Source: Clostridiales bacterium (GTDB taxonomy: Bacteria; Bacillota; Clostridia; Oscillospirales; QAKW01). From it: a stretch of 15,593 nucleotides of DNA. Below the pieces are notes generated by a model, which saw only the letters and a list, made by a program, of their open reading frames with translations, searched no databases and was not told the DNA's origin. The DNA lies in NCBI GenBank assembly GCA_003343605.1, contig QAKW01000091.1, positions 1 to 15,593 of the forward strand. Reading direction: 5' to 3'. Positions within the stretch are counted from its first letter, which is position 1. Each line of letters starts with the position of its first letter. This document shows, in pieces, positions 1 through 6,564 of the stretch. The position numbers and the translations under genes were made by a program.

Positions 1-855
1 GTTCATCGCGGCAACCTCAATGATGATCGCCAGATTTCGGCCGGGTTTTACCGGGATGGTGAGCGTTGGAACATCTACATCCAGAATGTTGGTATAATCC
101 GTATCCATCCCCAGCCGGTCGTAAATTTTATTCTGATCCCAGTTTTCCAGATGGATCTCCATATTGATATAGGCGTCTTCCTTTACCGCCCCGATGCCGA
201 AAATTTTGCGCACATTGATAATGCCGATTCCGCGCAGCTCAATAAAATACTGAATATTCGAAGGCGAGGTTCCCCGCAGGGTTGTAGAGGTAATGCGCTT
301 CACCTCCACCGCGTCATCGGCAATCAGGCGGTGGCCGCGCTTTACCAGCTCGATCGCCGTTTCGCTTTTGCCCACGCCGCTCTCGCCCGTAAGCAGAATG
401 CCCTCGCCGTAAACCTCAACCAAAACGCCGTGGATGGTGATCTGCGGCCCCAGCCGCTCATTGAGGTAAAAGATCGCACTGCTGACAAACTGCGCCGTAT
501 GCATCGGCGTTTTCAAAATGGGCACTTTATATTTTTCGGCCACCTCGATCAGCTCCGGATAGCCGCAGAGCCCGCGCGTAATCACCAGCGCGGGGAACCG
601 GAATTCAAACAGCCGCTCAAAAATCCGCCGCCGGCGCGCTTCATCAAAATGATCCAGATAGGTATGCTCCACCTTGCCGAGCACCTGAATGCGGCTTTCA
701 TCAAAATAATCAAAAAAGCCAACCAACTGCAGCGCCGGGCGGTTCACATCCGTTGAGGTAATTTCTGTTTCCAGCCCGCCCACCGGCATAAAGACCGTTT
801 CCAGATTCATCCGCCGGATCATATCGGCAAGCGTCAATTTCTTATCTCCGGGCAT
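1..855 (-). CDS. hprK: HPr kinase/phosphorylase, 3' end cut by window edge
   Basis: This enzyme phosphorylates HPr on Ser46 with ATP or PPi and reverses the reaction. It is the cytoplasmic sensor for carbon catabolite repression in Gram-positive bacteria. I read 285 codons directly on the minus strand. The Walker A loop GESGVGKS lies at residues 157-164, followed by ETAIELVKRGHRLIADD with the conserved Asp pair near 180, and the HG pair at 142-143. The family C-terminal signature follows as RGIGIINVRKIFG (208-220), then ENWDQNKIYDRLG and PVKPGRNLA. The family is about 310 residues long, so only some 25 C-terminal residues are missing beyond base 1. I chose ATG 855 because an AAAGGGGG ribosome binding site sits just upstream. 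An in-frame ATG at 879 has no comparable site. The gene is divergent from rpmB and has its own promoter. Confidence 0.96.
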   Translation of the reverse strand, partial: MPGDKKLTLADMIRRMNLETVFMPVGGLETEITSTDVNRPALQLVGFFDYFDESRIQVLGKVEHTYLDHFDEARRRRIFERLFEFRFPALVITRGLCGYPELIEVAEKYKVPILKTPMHTAQFVSSAIFYLNERLGPQITIHGVLVEVYGEGILLTGESGVGKSETAIELVKRGHRLIADDAVEVKRITSTTLRGTSPSNIQYFIELRGIGIINVRKIFGIGAVKEDAYINMEIHLENWDQNKIYDRLGMDTDYTNILDVDVPTLTIPVKPGRNLAIIIEVAAMN

Positions 856-904
856 CCTTCGGCCCCCTTTCTTTTCCATCCGTCAGCGTAATCGTTCTAC
901 GGTT

Positions 905-933
905 ATTATATCAGAGAAGCACGTGGGATTCAA
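905..933 (-). promoter_or_regulatory. sigma-A-type promoter of hprK
   Basis: On the minus strand, TTGAAT (933-928) is followed by a 17-base spacer and a perfect TATAAT (910-905). The predicted transcript start is near 898, giving an untranslated leader of about 43 bases before ATG 855. I see no clear catabolite-response operator in the gap. Confidence 0.75.
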
Positions 934-963
934 TAAAATGTTTGTTTTTTTCCTAAAAAAAGC

Positions 964-992
964 TTGCTTTTCACGCTTGTCTATGGTAAAAT
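964..992 (+). promoter_or_regulatory. sigma-A-type promoter of rpmB
   Basis: TTGCTT (964-969), a 17-base spacer and TAAAAT (987-992) precede rpmB. The transcript would start near 999, just ahead of a strong AGGAGGTG ribosome binding site at 1009-1016. It lies back to back with the hprK promoter without overlapping it. Confidence 0.7.
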
Positions 993-1023
993 ATTGTTTG
1001 CGTAAATGAGGAGGTGTTTTCAG

Positions 1024-1212
1024 ATGGCAAAATGTGAAGTGTGCGGCAAGGGGGTTTCCTTTGGTATTCAGGTTTCCCATTCCCACCGCCGCAGCAACAA
1101 AGCGTTCAAGCCCAATGTTAAGCGTATCAGAGCGGTTGTAAACGGCACGCCGAAGCGTGTTTATGTTTGCTCCAGATGCCTCCGTTCCGGTAAGGTTCAG
1201 AGAGCCGTTTAA
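1024..1212 (+). CDS. rpmB: 50S ribosomal protein L28 (zinc-binding form)
   Basis: L28 is a small basic protein of the large ribosomal subunit. The 62-residue product has the family pattern throughout: MAKCEVCGKG at the start, then SHSHRRSNKAFKPN, and VYVCSRCLRSGKV at the end. Cysteines at 4, 7, 49 and 52 form the two CxxC pairs of the zinc-containing version of L28. The length is normal. Start ATG 1024 is fixed by AGGAGGTG at 1009-1016, seven bases upstream. An earlier in-frame ATG at 1006 would place the ribosome binding site inside the gene and is rejected. The gene appears monocistronic, with its own promoter and two terminators directly downstream. Confidence 0.97.
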   Translation: MAKCEVCGKGVSFGIQVSHSHRRSNKAFKPNVKRIRAVVNGTPKRVYVCSRCLRSGKVQRAV

Positions 1213-1230
1213 GCAGCAGGGATCAACGCA

Positions 1231-1268
1231 AAGAGGATTTCCTTATTGGATTGGAAATCCTCTTTTTT
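1231..1268 (+). terminator. intrinsic terminator of rpmB (first of two)
   Basis: A 12-base-pair stem (AAGAGGATTTCC at 1231-1242 with GGAAATCCTCTT at 1253-1264) and a 10-base loop run into a T tract at 1263-1268. It begins 18 bases after the rpmB stop codon. Confidence 0.9.
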
Positions 1269-1276
1269 GTTTTTAT

Positions 1277-1305
1277 AGCGCCCCCAATCCGGGGGCGCTT
1301 TTTTT
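1277..1305 (+). terminator. second tandem terminator after rpmB
   Basis: A 9-base-pair GC-rich stem (AGCGCCCCC at 1277-1285 with GGGGGCGCT at 1291-1299) and a 5-base loop run into seven T residues (1299-1305). Its T tract abuts the stop codon (1304-1306) of the converging minus-strand gene. On the minus strand the stem lacks a good T tract, so it chiefly protects that gene from rpmB read-through. Confidence 0.85.
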
Positions 1306-2941
1306 ACAGAAGCGGAATGATGCGGCCGATCCCGTTTTCATCCTGAATACGGGCCGCCTGCCGGCCGTCTTCCAGATAGACCTCATAGGCCCGCTCGCCT
1401 GTCTGCTTCAGCGTAACCGGCAAAAGGGTACCCTCCCCGGCGTTATAGTAATAAAGCCGGTCAAACCGGTCCGGCCGGTTGCTTTCATAATTATAGGCGC
1501 GGTAAAGCGGATCGGTGGGCAGCGGGGTTACCGAAGCGATCTCCTGCTCATTGCAGAGATACTGCAAAAAACCGGTCAGCGCCCAATTACTCTCTGTTAC
1601 ACCGTGGAGGTGCTCATGCCAGAAATAGTTCTGCTCCTCCAGATAAGAGGGCTCCAGGCAGAGGATGCCCACCGATTCGCCGGCGTTTTCCAGCGCGGCT
1701 TCCGCGGTAATCAGCGTGCCGATCTGCTGATCGTTGCGCATGGTCTGCCGGTAATCATGGAGCTCTGAAATCCCCGCCAAAACAAAAATAAACGCCGTAG
1801 CCGCCGAAATCACCGCCGCGCCCTGCCTGCGGCAGCCAAACGGACGCAGCAGCCGGCTCAAAAGCGCATCGGCCGCCAGCGCGATCCCTGCAAAGCTTGT
1901 TACGGTTCCGCGCAGGGAAAACCAGGGATTTGCCAAAATAAAAAACGGCGCGAGCGGCGCAAGGGCCAGTAAAATGCCGCAAAGCAGGGCAATCCAGCCG
2001 CGCTTCCTCTTTTGGCCGGATTCCTTTTCACGCCTCCGGGCCACAAAATAAAATAAAACGCAAAGCGCCAGCGCAAACAGCGCAAACCAGAACGCCCGGT
2101 CTGCAAGCAGAATCCGGATCCCCCGCCAAAGGCCCTTCACCAGCGTATAAAACCCGCCGCCCAGAAAGGCATGCCGGAGCTGGCCGAGCACTTCCGGCAG
2201 AAAGGTATCAAAATAATACAGCGTATTGGGCAAAACCAGCTCCATACGGCTTTCATAAAAAGTGCCGGAAGGCGCAAGCGCGGTCAGTAAGAAATAAAGG
2301 CCGGTATTCACGAGCGCAAAAAGCCCCCAAAAACACCGTTTTCCCCGCTCCCGAAAGGAAAGAACCGCCAGAAGCAGCATCAGCGCAACGGAAAAAACCA
2401 ATACCTGCTCATAGAAACAGGAGGCAAAAAACTGCACCGCCAGCGCCGCGGGCAGCAGCGGCCAGGGCCCGCCATCGAAGTATTTCTGCATCAGCCAGGC
2501 GGCGAGCGCGGCAAAAAACAGCCCGCATACGATCCGGGAGGAAGCGCTCACCCAATAGGTTCCCTCAAACCCCAGCGGCAGCAGGGCAAAAATTACGATG
2601 AAAAACCAGCCGGTATCAAAATGGCGGCGGAATACGGCGCGCAGCAGCAGCGCCGCACCCGCATACAAAGCGGAGATCACCGCAACCGCCAGAATCATCA
2701 CCGGAAACATCCGGCTCCAAACCGCAAGATCCAGTACGCCGGCGGCGGGCCGTGCCTGCAGAAGCCCCATATCTTTAATCAGCTTCCAGATGCTGGGGTT
2801 AAAGGCCGTATAATTATGATATTGAATATAATCATCAAGCTGGTAAAAATAGACCGGCCCGTAATATAAATAACGCCCGAAGATCAGAGAAAATACCGAT
2901 AAAAACGGCAGCAGCCGAAACAGCTTTTCTTTCAACTTCAT
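1304..2941 (-). CDS. polytopic membrane protein, GT-C-like (possible glycosyltransferase)
   Basis: The 545-residue product has about ten hydrophobic segments between residues 8 and 395, then a soluble C-terminal region of about 150 residues. After the first segment, in the first predicted outside loop, is the acidic pair D36-D37 in QLDDYIQYHNY, followed by ARPAAGVLD near 63-71. Lipid-linked-sugar-using GT-C glycosyltransferases carry acidic catalytic residues at this place, so a role in decorating wall polymers or lipids is an inference. I do not recognise the exact family. Start ATG 2941 follows a GGGGAA-type ribosome binding site. The frame is open upstream to 3100, but that part crosses a terminator and the end of the PBP gene. 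The gene reads in the same direction as the PBP 67 bases away, with a terminator between them. Confidence 0.72.
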   Translation of the reverse strand: MKLKEKLFRLLPFLSVFSLIFGRYLYYGPVYFYQLDDYIQYHNYTAFNPSIWKLIKDMGLLQARPAAGVLDLAVWSRMFPVMILAVAVISALYAGAALLLRAVFRRHFDTGWFFIVIFALLPLGFEGTYWVSASSRIVCGLFFAALAAWLMQKYFDGGPWPLLPAALAVQFFASCFYEQVLVFSVALMLLLAVLSFRERGKRCFWGLFALVNTGLYFLLTALAPSGTFYESRMELVLPNTLYYFDTFLPEVLGQLRHAFLGGGFYTLVKGLWRGIRILLADRAFWFALFALALCVLFYFVARRREKESGQKRKRGWIALLCGILLALAPLAPFFILANPWFSLRGTVTSFAGIALAADALLSRLLRPFGCRRQGAAVISAATAFIFVLAGISELHDYRQTMRNDQQIGTLITAEAALENAGESVGILCLEPSYLEEQNYFWHEHLHGVTESNWALTGFLQYLCNEQEIASVTPLPTDPLYRAYNYESNRPDRFDRLYYYNAGEGTLLPVTLKQTGERAYEVYLEDGRQAARIQDENGIGRIIPLL

Positions 2942-2960
2942 TTCTGGTTCCCCTTCCCTG

Positions 2961-3001
2961 AAAAATAAAAATGGGGCTGATGCAAGCCACCAGCCCCATT
3001 T
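2961..3001 (-). terminator. intrinsic terminator of the class A PBP gene
   Basis: On the minus strand an 11-base-pair stem (AAATGGGGCTG with CAGCCCCATTT, bases 3001-2991 and 2979-2969) is followed by TTTTTATTTTT-like sequence down to 2961. It begins 8 bases after the PBP stop codon and lies 20 bases ahead of the next gene's start, so that gene depends on read-through or an unseen promoter. Confidence 0.85.
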
Positions 3002-3008
3002 CAAAACG

Positions 3009-5420
3009 CTATGCCGTAGATCCGCCGGAATCAGCCGTGCCGCCGGAATCGCCTTCCTCGGGCTTTTGATCGCCGCCCTCATCGGGCTGTGTGTTTTCAC
3101 CGGGTTTTGTTTCCCCGCCCGGCGTATCGGTTCCGCCCGGTTGATCCACTGCGGGCGGATTTACCGTGTCATCGGGATTCTCCGGCTGCTGCGGATCAAT
3201 CGGCGTTTCTTCTTCGGGCGGCGTAGCGGCGCAGAGATCACAGGTTGCCGTTGGCGGGCTGTCTGCAAAAAACTGGCCTACCAGCGTATTCCCGCAGGAG
3301 GGGCCCGCCAGCTTGCCGCTCTCGGTGCAGAGCGTATATTCCACCAGGCCGGTTGCGGCCGGGAACGATTGATAGGCAAGACCCGTGTGAATTTCCGACA
3401 TAACGCTCCGCCACGCCATCGCCGCCGGATTACGGCCGCTGTAATAAACGGTGGCGGGCTGATCATAGCCAAACCAAACGCCGGCGGTGTAATATTTGGT
3501 GTACCCCACAAACCAGCGGTCTTTATCATCGTTTGTTGTGCCGGTTTTGCCGCAGATGGCGGTTTTGCCGAAATTGGCAACACTGCCGGTTCCATACGTT
3601 GCGGCGTGCTGCAGCATCTGATTGATCACCGCCGCCGTGTTTTTCTCCATCGCCGTGTTGGATTCCACCCGGTTTTCCAGAATTACCCGCCCGTTCTGAT
3701 CGCAGATCTTGGTAAAGGTATAGGGCTTGGTGTAGGTGCCGTCTGCCGGGAAGGCGGCGTAGGCCGCGGTAATCTGCAAAACGCTGATCCCTTTTGTGAG
3801 GCCGCCGAGCGCCATGGCCTGATCGTTTTCATCATAGCCGGAGCCGGCAATCAGCGTGGTAACGCCCAGATTGTTTTTCAGGAAATTAAAGGCGGTTTTT
3901 GCGCCCAGCGCGTTATTCACCCGCACGGCGATGGTATTTTTCGATTGATCCAGACCGGCCTGAATCGTCATCAGCCGCTCGGTCACCTCATCGTAGTTCT
4001 TGGGCCACCAGTTGCCGTTGATCTGGCGCACGCCCTGATCCAGCAGCATCATGCCCGGCGCCACCCGAACACCATCGATTTTGGTTTCGTATTCGATCGC
4101 GGGCCCATAGGTTCCGATCGGCTTCATGCAGGAGCCCGGCTGCAGGTAAGACTGGGTGGCGCGGTTGAGCCCGCGTGCGGTGGTCTTTTCGCCGATACCG
4201 CCCGCCATGCCCACCACGGCGCCGGTGCTGTTATCAATAATCACCATCGCGCTCTGCGGCGCTTCCCCGTTGAGCGGAGAGGTAATTTTAGGAAAATTGG
4301 AGGCAGAGCTGTAAACCTTATCGATGGCGCTCTGAATATCGAGATCCATCGTGGAATAAATCTGAATACCGCCGGAATAAACCAGCGAATGCGCATAAGA
4401 CTGGCTGTAGCCCTTTTCATTCACCAAAGCGCTGATCACATCACTGATCACCTGATCCACGAAATAGCTGTTAATCGCTGTGCCGCCGCTTTCGTTTTCC
4501 TTCGATTCCCCAACGTGCAGCACCAGCTCCTGCGCTTTGGCTTCATTGGCTTCCTCTTCGGTAATCTTCCCCAGCTTGAGCATTTCATCAATGACCGTAT
4601 GCGCGCGCTCCAGGTTATTCTCCGGATTCTGCACCGGATCATAGCGGGTTGGCAGCTTGGTAATGGAAGCAAGGCTTGCACATTCCAGCAGTGTCAGTTC
4701 ATTGACCGTTTTTCCAAAATAAACTTCCGCTGCGGTTTCCACGCCGTAGCAGCCCTGAGAAAAATAAATGGTATTCAGGTAAACCTCCAGAATCTGATCT
4801 TTTTTATATTCCCGCTCGAGATACCAGGCCCGCCGGATTTCCTGAATTTTGCGCGTAACCGTCTGCTCATCTTCGCCGGTAATATTCTTGATCACCTGCT
4901 GCGTGATGGTGGAGCCGCCGTAGGTGGAGCTGCTGGAGGGGTTAAAAAAGTTCAACACCGCGCTCGCCGTGCGGATCAGATCCACACCGCTGTGCTGATA
5001 AAAACGCTTATCTTCAATGGCGATAAACGCCCACTGCAGATCCTCGGGGATATTCTCCAGATCCGTCCAGATCCGGTTTTCACTGGTGTGCAGGGTTTCC
5101 GCTTCCACATACGCGCCGTCCTTCACGGCATATACAACCGACGTATAATTCAAAGAGGTATCAACCCCGGAGAGATCAAACTCATCATCCAGATAAATAA
5201 AAGAAAACCAGAAAAACGCCAGAAAAACAAAAAAGCAGGTCAGCACACCGGTCAGAAAAACAGCCCAGACCGACCGGCGCAGCCAGTAAGGCCAGGTGGA
5301 AATCCAGGATTTCTTTTTCTTCTTTACCCAGGGTTCCGCTGTTTCTGCCGCCGGAGCGGCGGGTTTTCCCTTTTTAAAAAAGTTCTTTATGCGATTCCAA
5401 AACTCTTTGATCTTTTTCAA
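3009..5420 (-). CDS. bifunctional class A penicillin-binding protein
   Basis: This 803-residue enzyme polymerises lipid II (GT51 domain) and cross-links peptidoglycan (transpeptidase domain) outside the membrane. It has a lysine-rich cytoplasmic tail and one membrane segment at about 51-77. GT51 motifs are E136-DKRFYQHSG with catalytic Glu136, GGSTITQQ at 168-175, RKIQEIRRAW near 190 and VYLNTIYFSQG near 213. Transpeptidase motifs are S430-CMK (nucleophile Ser430), SKN at 493-495 and KTG at 625-627. Cysteines at about 698, 709, 727 and 730 sit in the usual Firmicutes C-terminal segment, followed by a Pro/Gly/Glu/Asp-rich tail (733-803). The start is TTG at 5420, not ATG: AAAGGAG lies 10 bases upstream, the frame closes at TAA 18 bases upstream, and the only other candidate in it, a CTG, is too close to that site. 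Confidence 0.96.
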   Translation of the reverse strand: MKKIKEFWNRIKNFFKKGKPAAPAAETAEPWVKKKKKSWISTWPYWLRRSVWAVFLTGVLTCFFVFLAFFWFSFIYLDDEFDLSGVDTSLNYTSVVYAVKDGAYVEAETLHTSENRIWTDLENIPEDLQWAFIAIEDKRFYQHSGVDLIRTASAVLNFFNPSSSSTYGGSTITQQVIKNITGEDEQTVTRKIQEIRRAWYLEREYKKDQILEVYLNTIYFSQGCYGVETAAEVYFGKTVNELTLLECASLASITKLPTRYDPVQNPENNLERAHTVIDEMLKLGKITEEEANEAKAQELVLHVGESKENESGGTAINSYFVDQVISDVISALVNEKGYSQSYAHSLVYSGGIQIYSTMDLDIQSAIDKVYSSASNFPKITSPLNGEAPQSAMVIIDNSTGAVVGMAGGIGEKTTARGLNRATQSYLQPGSCMKPIGTYGPAIEYETKIDGVRVAPGMMLLDQGVRQINGNWWPKNYDEVTERLMTIQAGLDQSKNTIAVRVNNALGAKTAFNFLKNNLGVTTLIAGSGYDENDQAMALGGLTKGISVLQITAAYAAFPADGTYTKPYTFTKICDQNGRVILENRVESNTAMEKNTAAVINQMLQHAATYGTGSVANFGKTAICGKTGTTNDDKDRWFVGYTKYYTAGVWFGYDQPATVYYSGRNPAAMAWRSVMSEIHTGLAYQSFPAATGLVEYTLCTESGKLAGPSCGNTLVGQFFADSPPTATCDLCAATPPEEETPIDPQQPENPDDTVNPPAVDQPGGTDTPGGETKPGENTQPDEGGDQKPEEGDSGGTADSGGSTA

Positions 5421-5421
5421 A

Positions 5422-5550
5422 TTATTCAGGCTCCTTTAATGAAGGATCATTTTTCCGGATATTTGCTTTTTGTTCAAACAAAATGGAGAGCGGCGCCGTA
5501 TCGCCGGCCATTCCGCCGGCTGCCGCCCGCGGCGGCAAGGCGCATACCAT
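5422..5550 (-). CDS. possible 42-codon leader ORF ahead of the PBP
   Basis: Between the PBP promoter and its TTG start there is an open frame of 42 codons, beginning MVCALPPRAAAG and ending SLKEPE. Its ATG (5550) lies only about two bases from the predicted transcript start, with no ribosome binding site, so it would be nearly leaderless. Its TAA ends one base before the TTG of the PBP gene (TAATTTG), and the PBP ribosome binding site lies inside its last codons. This arrangement could couple translation, but the composition is not convincingly protein-like and the GC-rich part also forms hairpins. I do not recognise the product. Confidence 0.2.
   Translation of the reverse strand: MVCALPPRAAAGGMAGDTAPLSILFEQKANIRKNDPSLKEPE
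5519..5537 (-). other. GC-rich hairpin in the PBP 5' leader
   Basis: TGCCGCC (5521-5527) and GGCGGCA (5531-5537) pair around a 3-base loop, with GCCGGC repeats directly beside it (about 5503-5520) able to form a second stem. The element lies between the promoter and the ribosome binding site. It has no T tract, so it is not an intrinsic terminator. An mRNA-structure role is possible. Confidence 0.4.
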
Positions 5551-5558
5551 TTAAATAA

Positions 5559-5587
5559 ATTATACCAAAAACTGCCGGATAATGCAA
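5559..5587 (-). promoter_or_regulatory. promoter of the class A PBP gene
   Basis: On the minus strand, TTGCAT (5587-5582), a 17-base spacer and a perfect TATAAT (5564-5559) predict a start near 5552, giving a leader of about 130 bases. No terminator is visible after the upstream gene, so some co-transcription with it is also possible. Confidence 0.7.
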
Positions 5588-5644
5588 GAGGCCGCAAAAA
5601 TGTTCATATTCCATTCTGCAAAACAGCCCTGCCCGCATCCCCTT

Positions 5645-6493
5645 CTAGCTCCGCAGGCTCCGGCGGCGGCAGTAATCCCGCCAGCCCTGATCCACCAGTT
5701 CGCAGGCATAAACCGAAAAGCTCCGGTGCCCAAAGCCCTCCGCAATACGGGCGGTTAACCCGAAGGATACCACGGTCAGCACGCAAAAAGCGCCGTAACG
5801 CAGATAAAAAAGCAGGGTTTGCATCAGCTTGCCCCGAATGGACCGCCGCCCGATTTTAATGGCCTGCACCGGGCCCACGTCCGGAAACAGAAGCAACACA
5901 TATTTGCAGAGAATATACCGCAGATTGATCAGCAGAATCATAAACAGCACACAGGCCCACAGCAGAATCGATAAGCCGATCAGCCAGGGCGAGCGCAGCA
6001 TGAATTCGGCGGCCAGGCGAAACGGATTAGCATGCACGGAAAAAATATCCTCTCCCGTAACCACCAGAAATGAAAAAAACAAAATCACCTCTACCAGCGC
6101 CGCCACCAGCAGCAGCAGAATCCGCTCCAGATAAATCAATATTTTTTTAAGGATCGATACCACGGTCGCCTTGGTAAGCAGATACGGCGCGCGAAAAAGA
6201 TAAAACAGCGCGGAAAAGCGCGCCTCTCCTTTCGCCGATAAAATGAAATAATACGAAATGCCATAGGAAAACGGAGTAAACAATACAGAAGAGAAAATCA
6301 GGATCAATGCCGCGGAAAGATAAAAGCCCCGGTTCAGTTCCCCCTGCAGCGCCGAGTAAAAATCGCCGTTCATATTAAAAAGAAAAACACCGCCCAGCGC
6401 CAGTAAAACCAGAATCAGAAAAGCCAGTACCGTCATGATTGCATAAAGAATGCCCCTGCTTTCCAGGATTGCCTTTCGCGGTTTATGATGCAT
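5645..6493 (-). CDS. polytopic membrane protein, DUF975-like
   Basis: The 282-residue product has about six hydrophobic segments, the first near 13-36, separated by short basic loops. The C-terminal part reads RYILCKYVLLLFPDVGPVQAI followed by IGRRSIRGKLMQTL. This resembles the layout of DUF975-type integral membrane proteins, in which a Tyr/Leu-rich helix, a 'PD' turn and an 'AI..S...M.G' helix come before the last membrane segment. The function of that family is not established, and the assignment is from memory of the pattern. Start ATG 6493 follows GGAGGGG 6 bases upstream. Upstream codons of the same frame lie in a terminator hairpin. It follows the lipoprotein gene with only that terminator between them, and I see no promoter of its own. 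Confidence 0.72.
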   Translation of the reverse strand: MHHKPRKAILESRGILYAIMTVLAFLILVLLALGGVFLFNMNGDFYSALQGELNRGFYLSAALILIFSSVLFTPFSYGISYYFILSAKGEARFSALFYLFRAPYLLTKATVVSILKKILIYLERILLLLVAALVEVILFFSFLVVTGEDIFSVHANPFRLAAEFMLRSPWLIGLSILLWACVLFMILLINLRYILCKYVLLLFPDVGPVQAIKIGRRSIRGKLMQTLLFYLRYGAFCVLTVVSFGLTARIAEGFGHRSFSVYACELVDQGWRDYCRRRSLRS

Positions 6494-6505
6494 CTGATTC
6501 CCCTC

Positions 6506-6545
6506 CAAAAATAAAAGGGGGATGTGCGGTTCCCACACATCCCCC
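6506..6545 (-). terminator. terminator after the lipoprotein gene
   Basis: A 10-base-pair stem (GGGGGATGTG with CACATCCCCC, bases 6545-6536 and 6526-6517) and a 9-base loop are followed on the minus strand by TTTTATTTTT. It ends only a few bases before the GGAGGGG ribosome binding site of the next gene, so partial read-through probably supplies the downstream gene. Confidence 0.88.
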
Positions 6546-6564
6546 ATATAATCAGTAGTTTAAG

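Noticed and set aside
883..1086. 67-codon minus-strand frame over the hprK-rpmB gap
   Set aside because: It overlaps both divergent promoters and the start of rpmB, with no ribosome binding site or motif.
2942..3100. N-terminal extension of the GT-C-like protein to 3100
   Set aside because: It would run through the PBP terminator and the end of the PBP coding region, and the good ribosome binding site is just before ATG 2941.
3066..5558. 830-codon plus-strand open frame opposite the PBP gene
   Set aside because: It is antisense to a gene with all catalytic motifs. The translation is rich in Arg, Gly, His and Ile with no domain, as expected from a GC-biased antisense frame, and it has no ribosome binding site.
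6494..6547. N-terminal extension of the DUF975-like protein to 6547
   Set aside because: These codons lie in the lipoprotein gene's terminator hairpin, and GGAGGGG sits right before ATG 6493.
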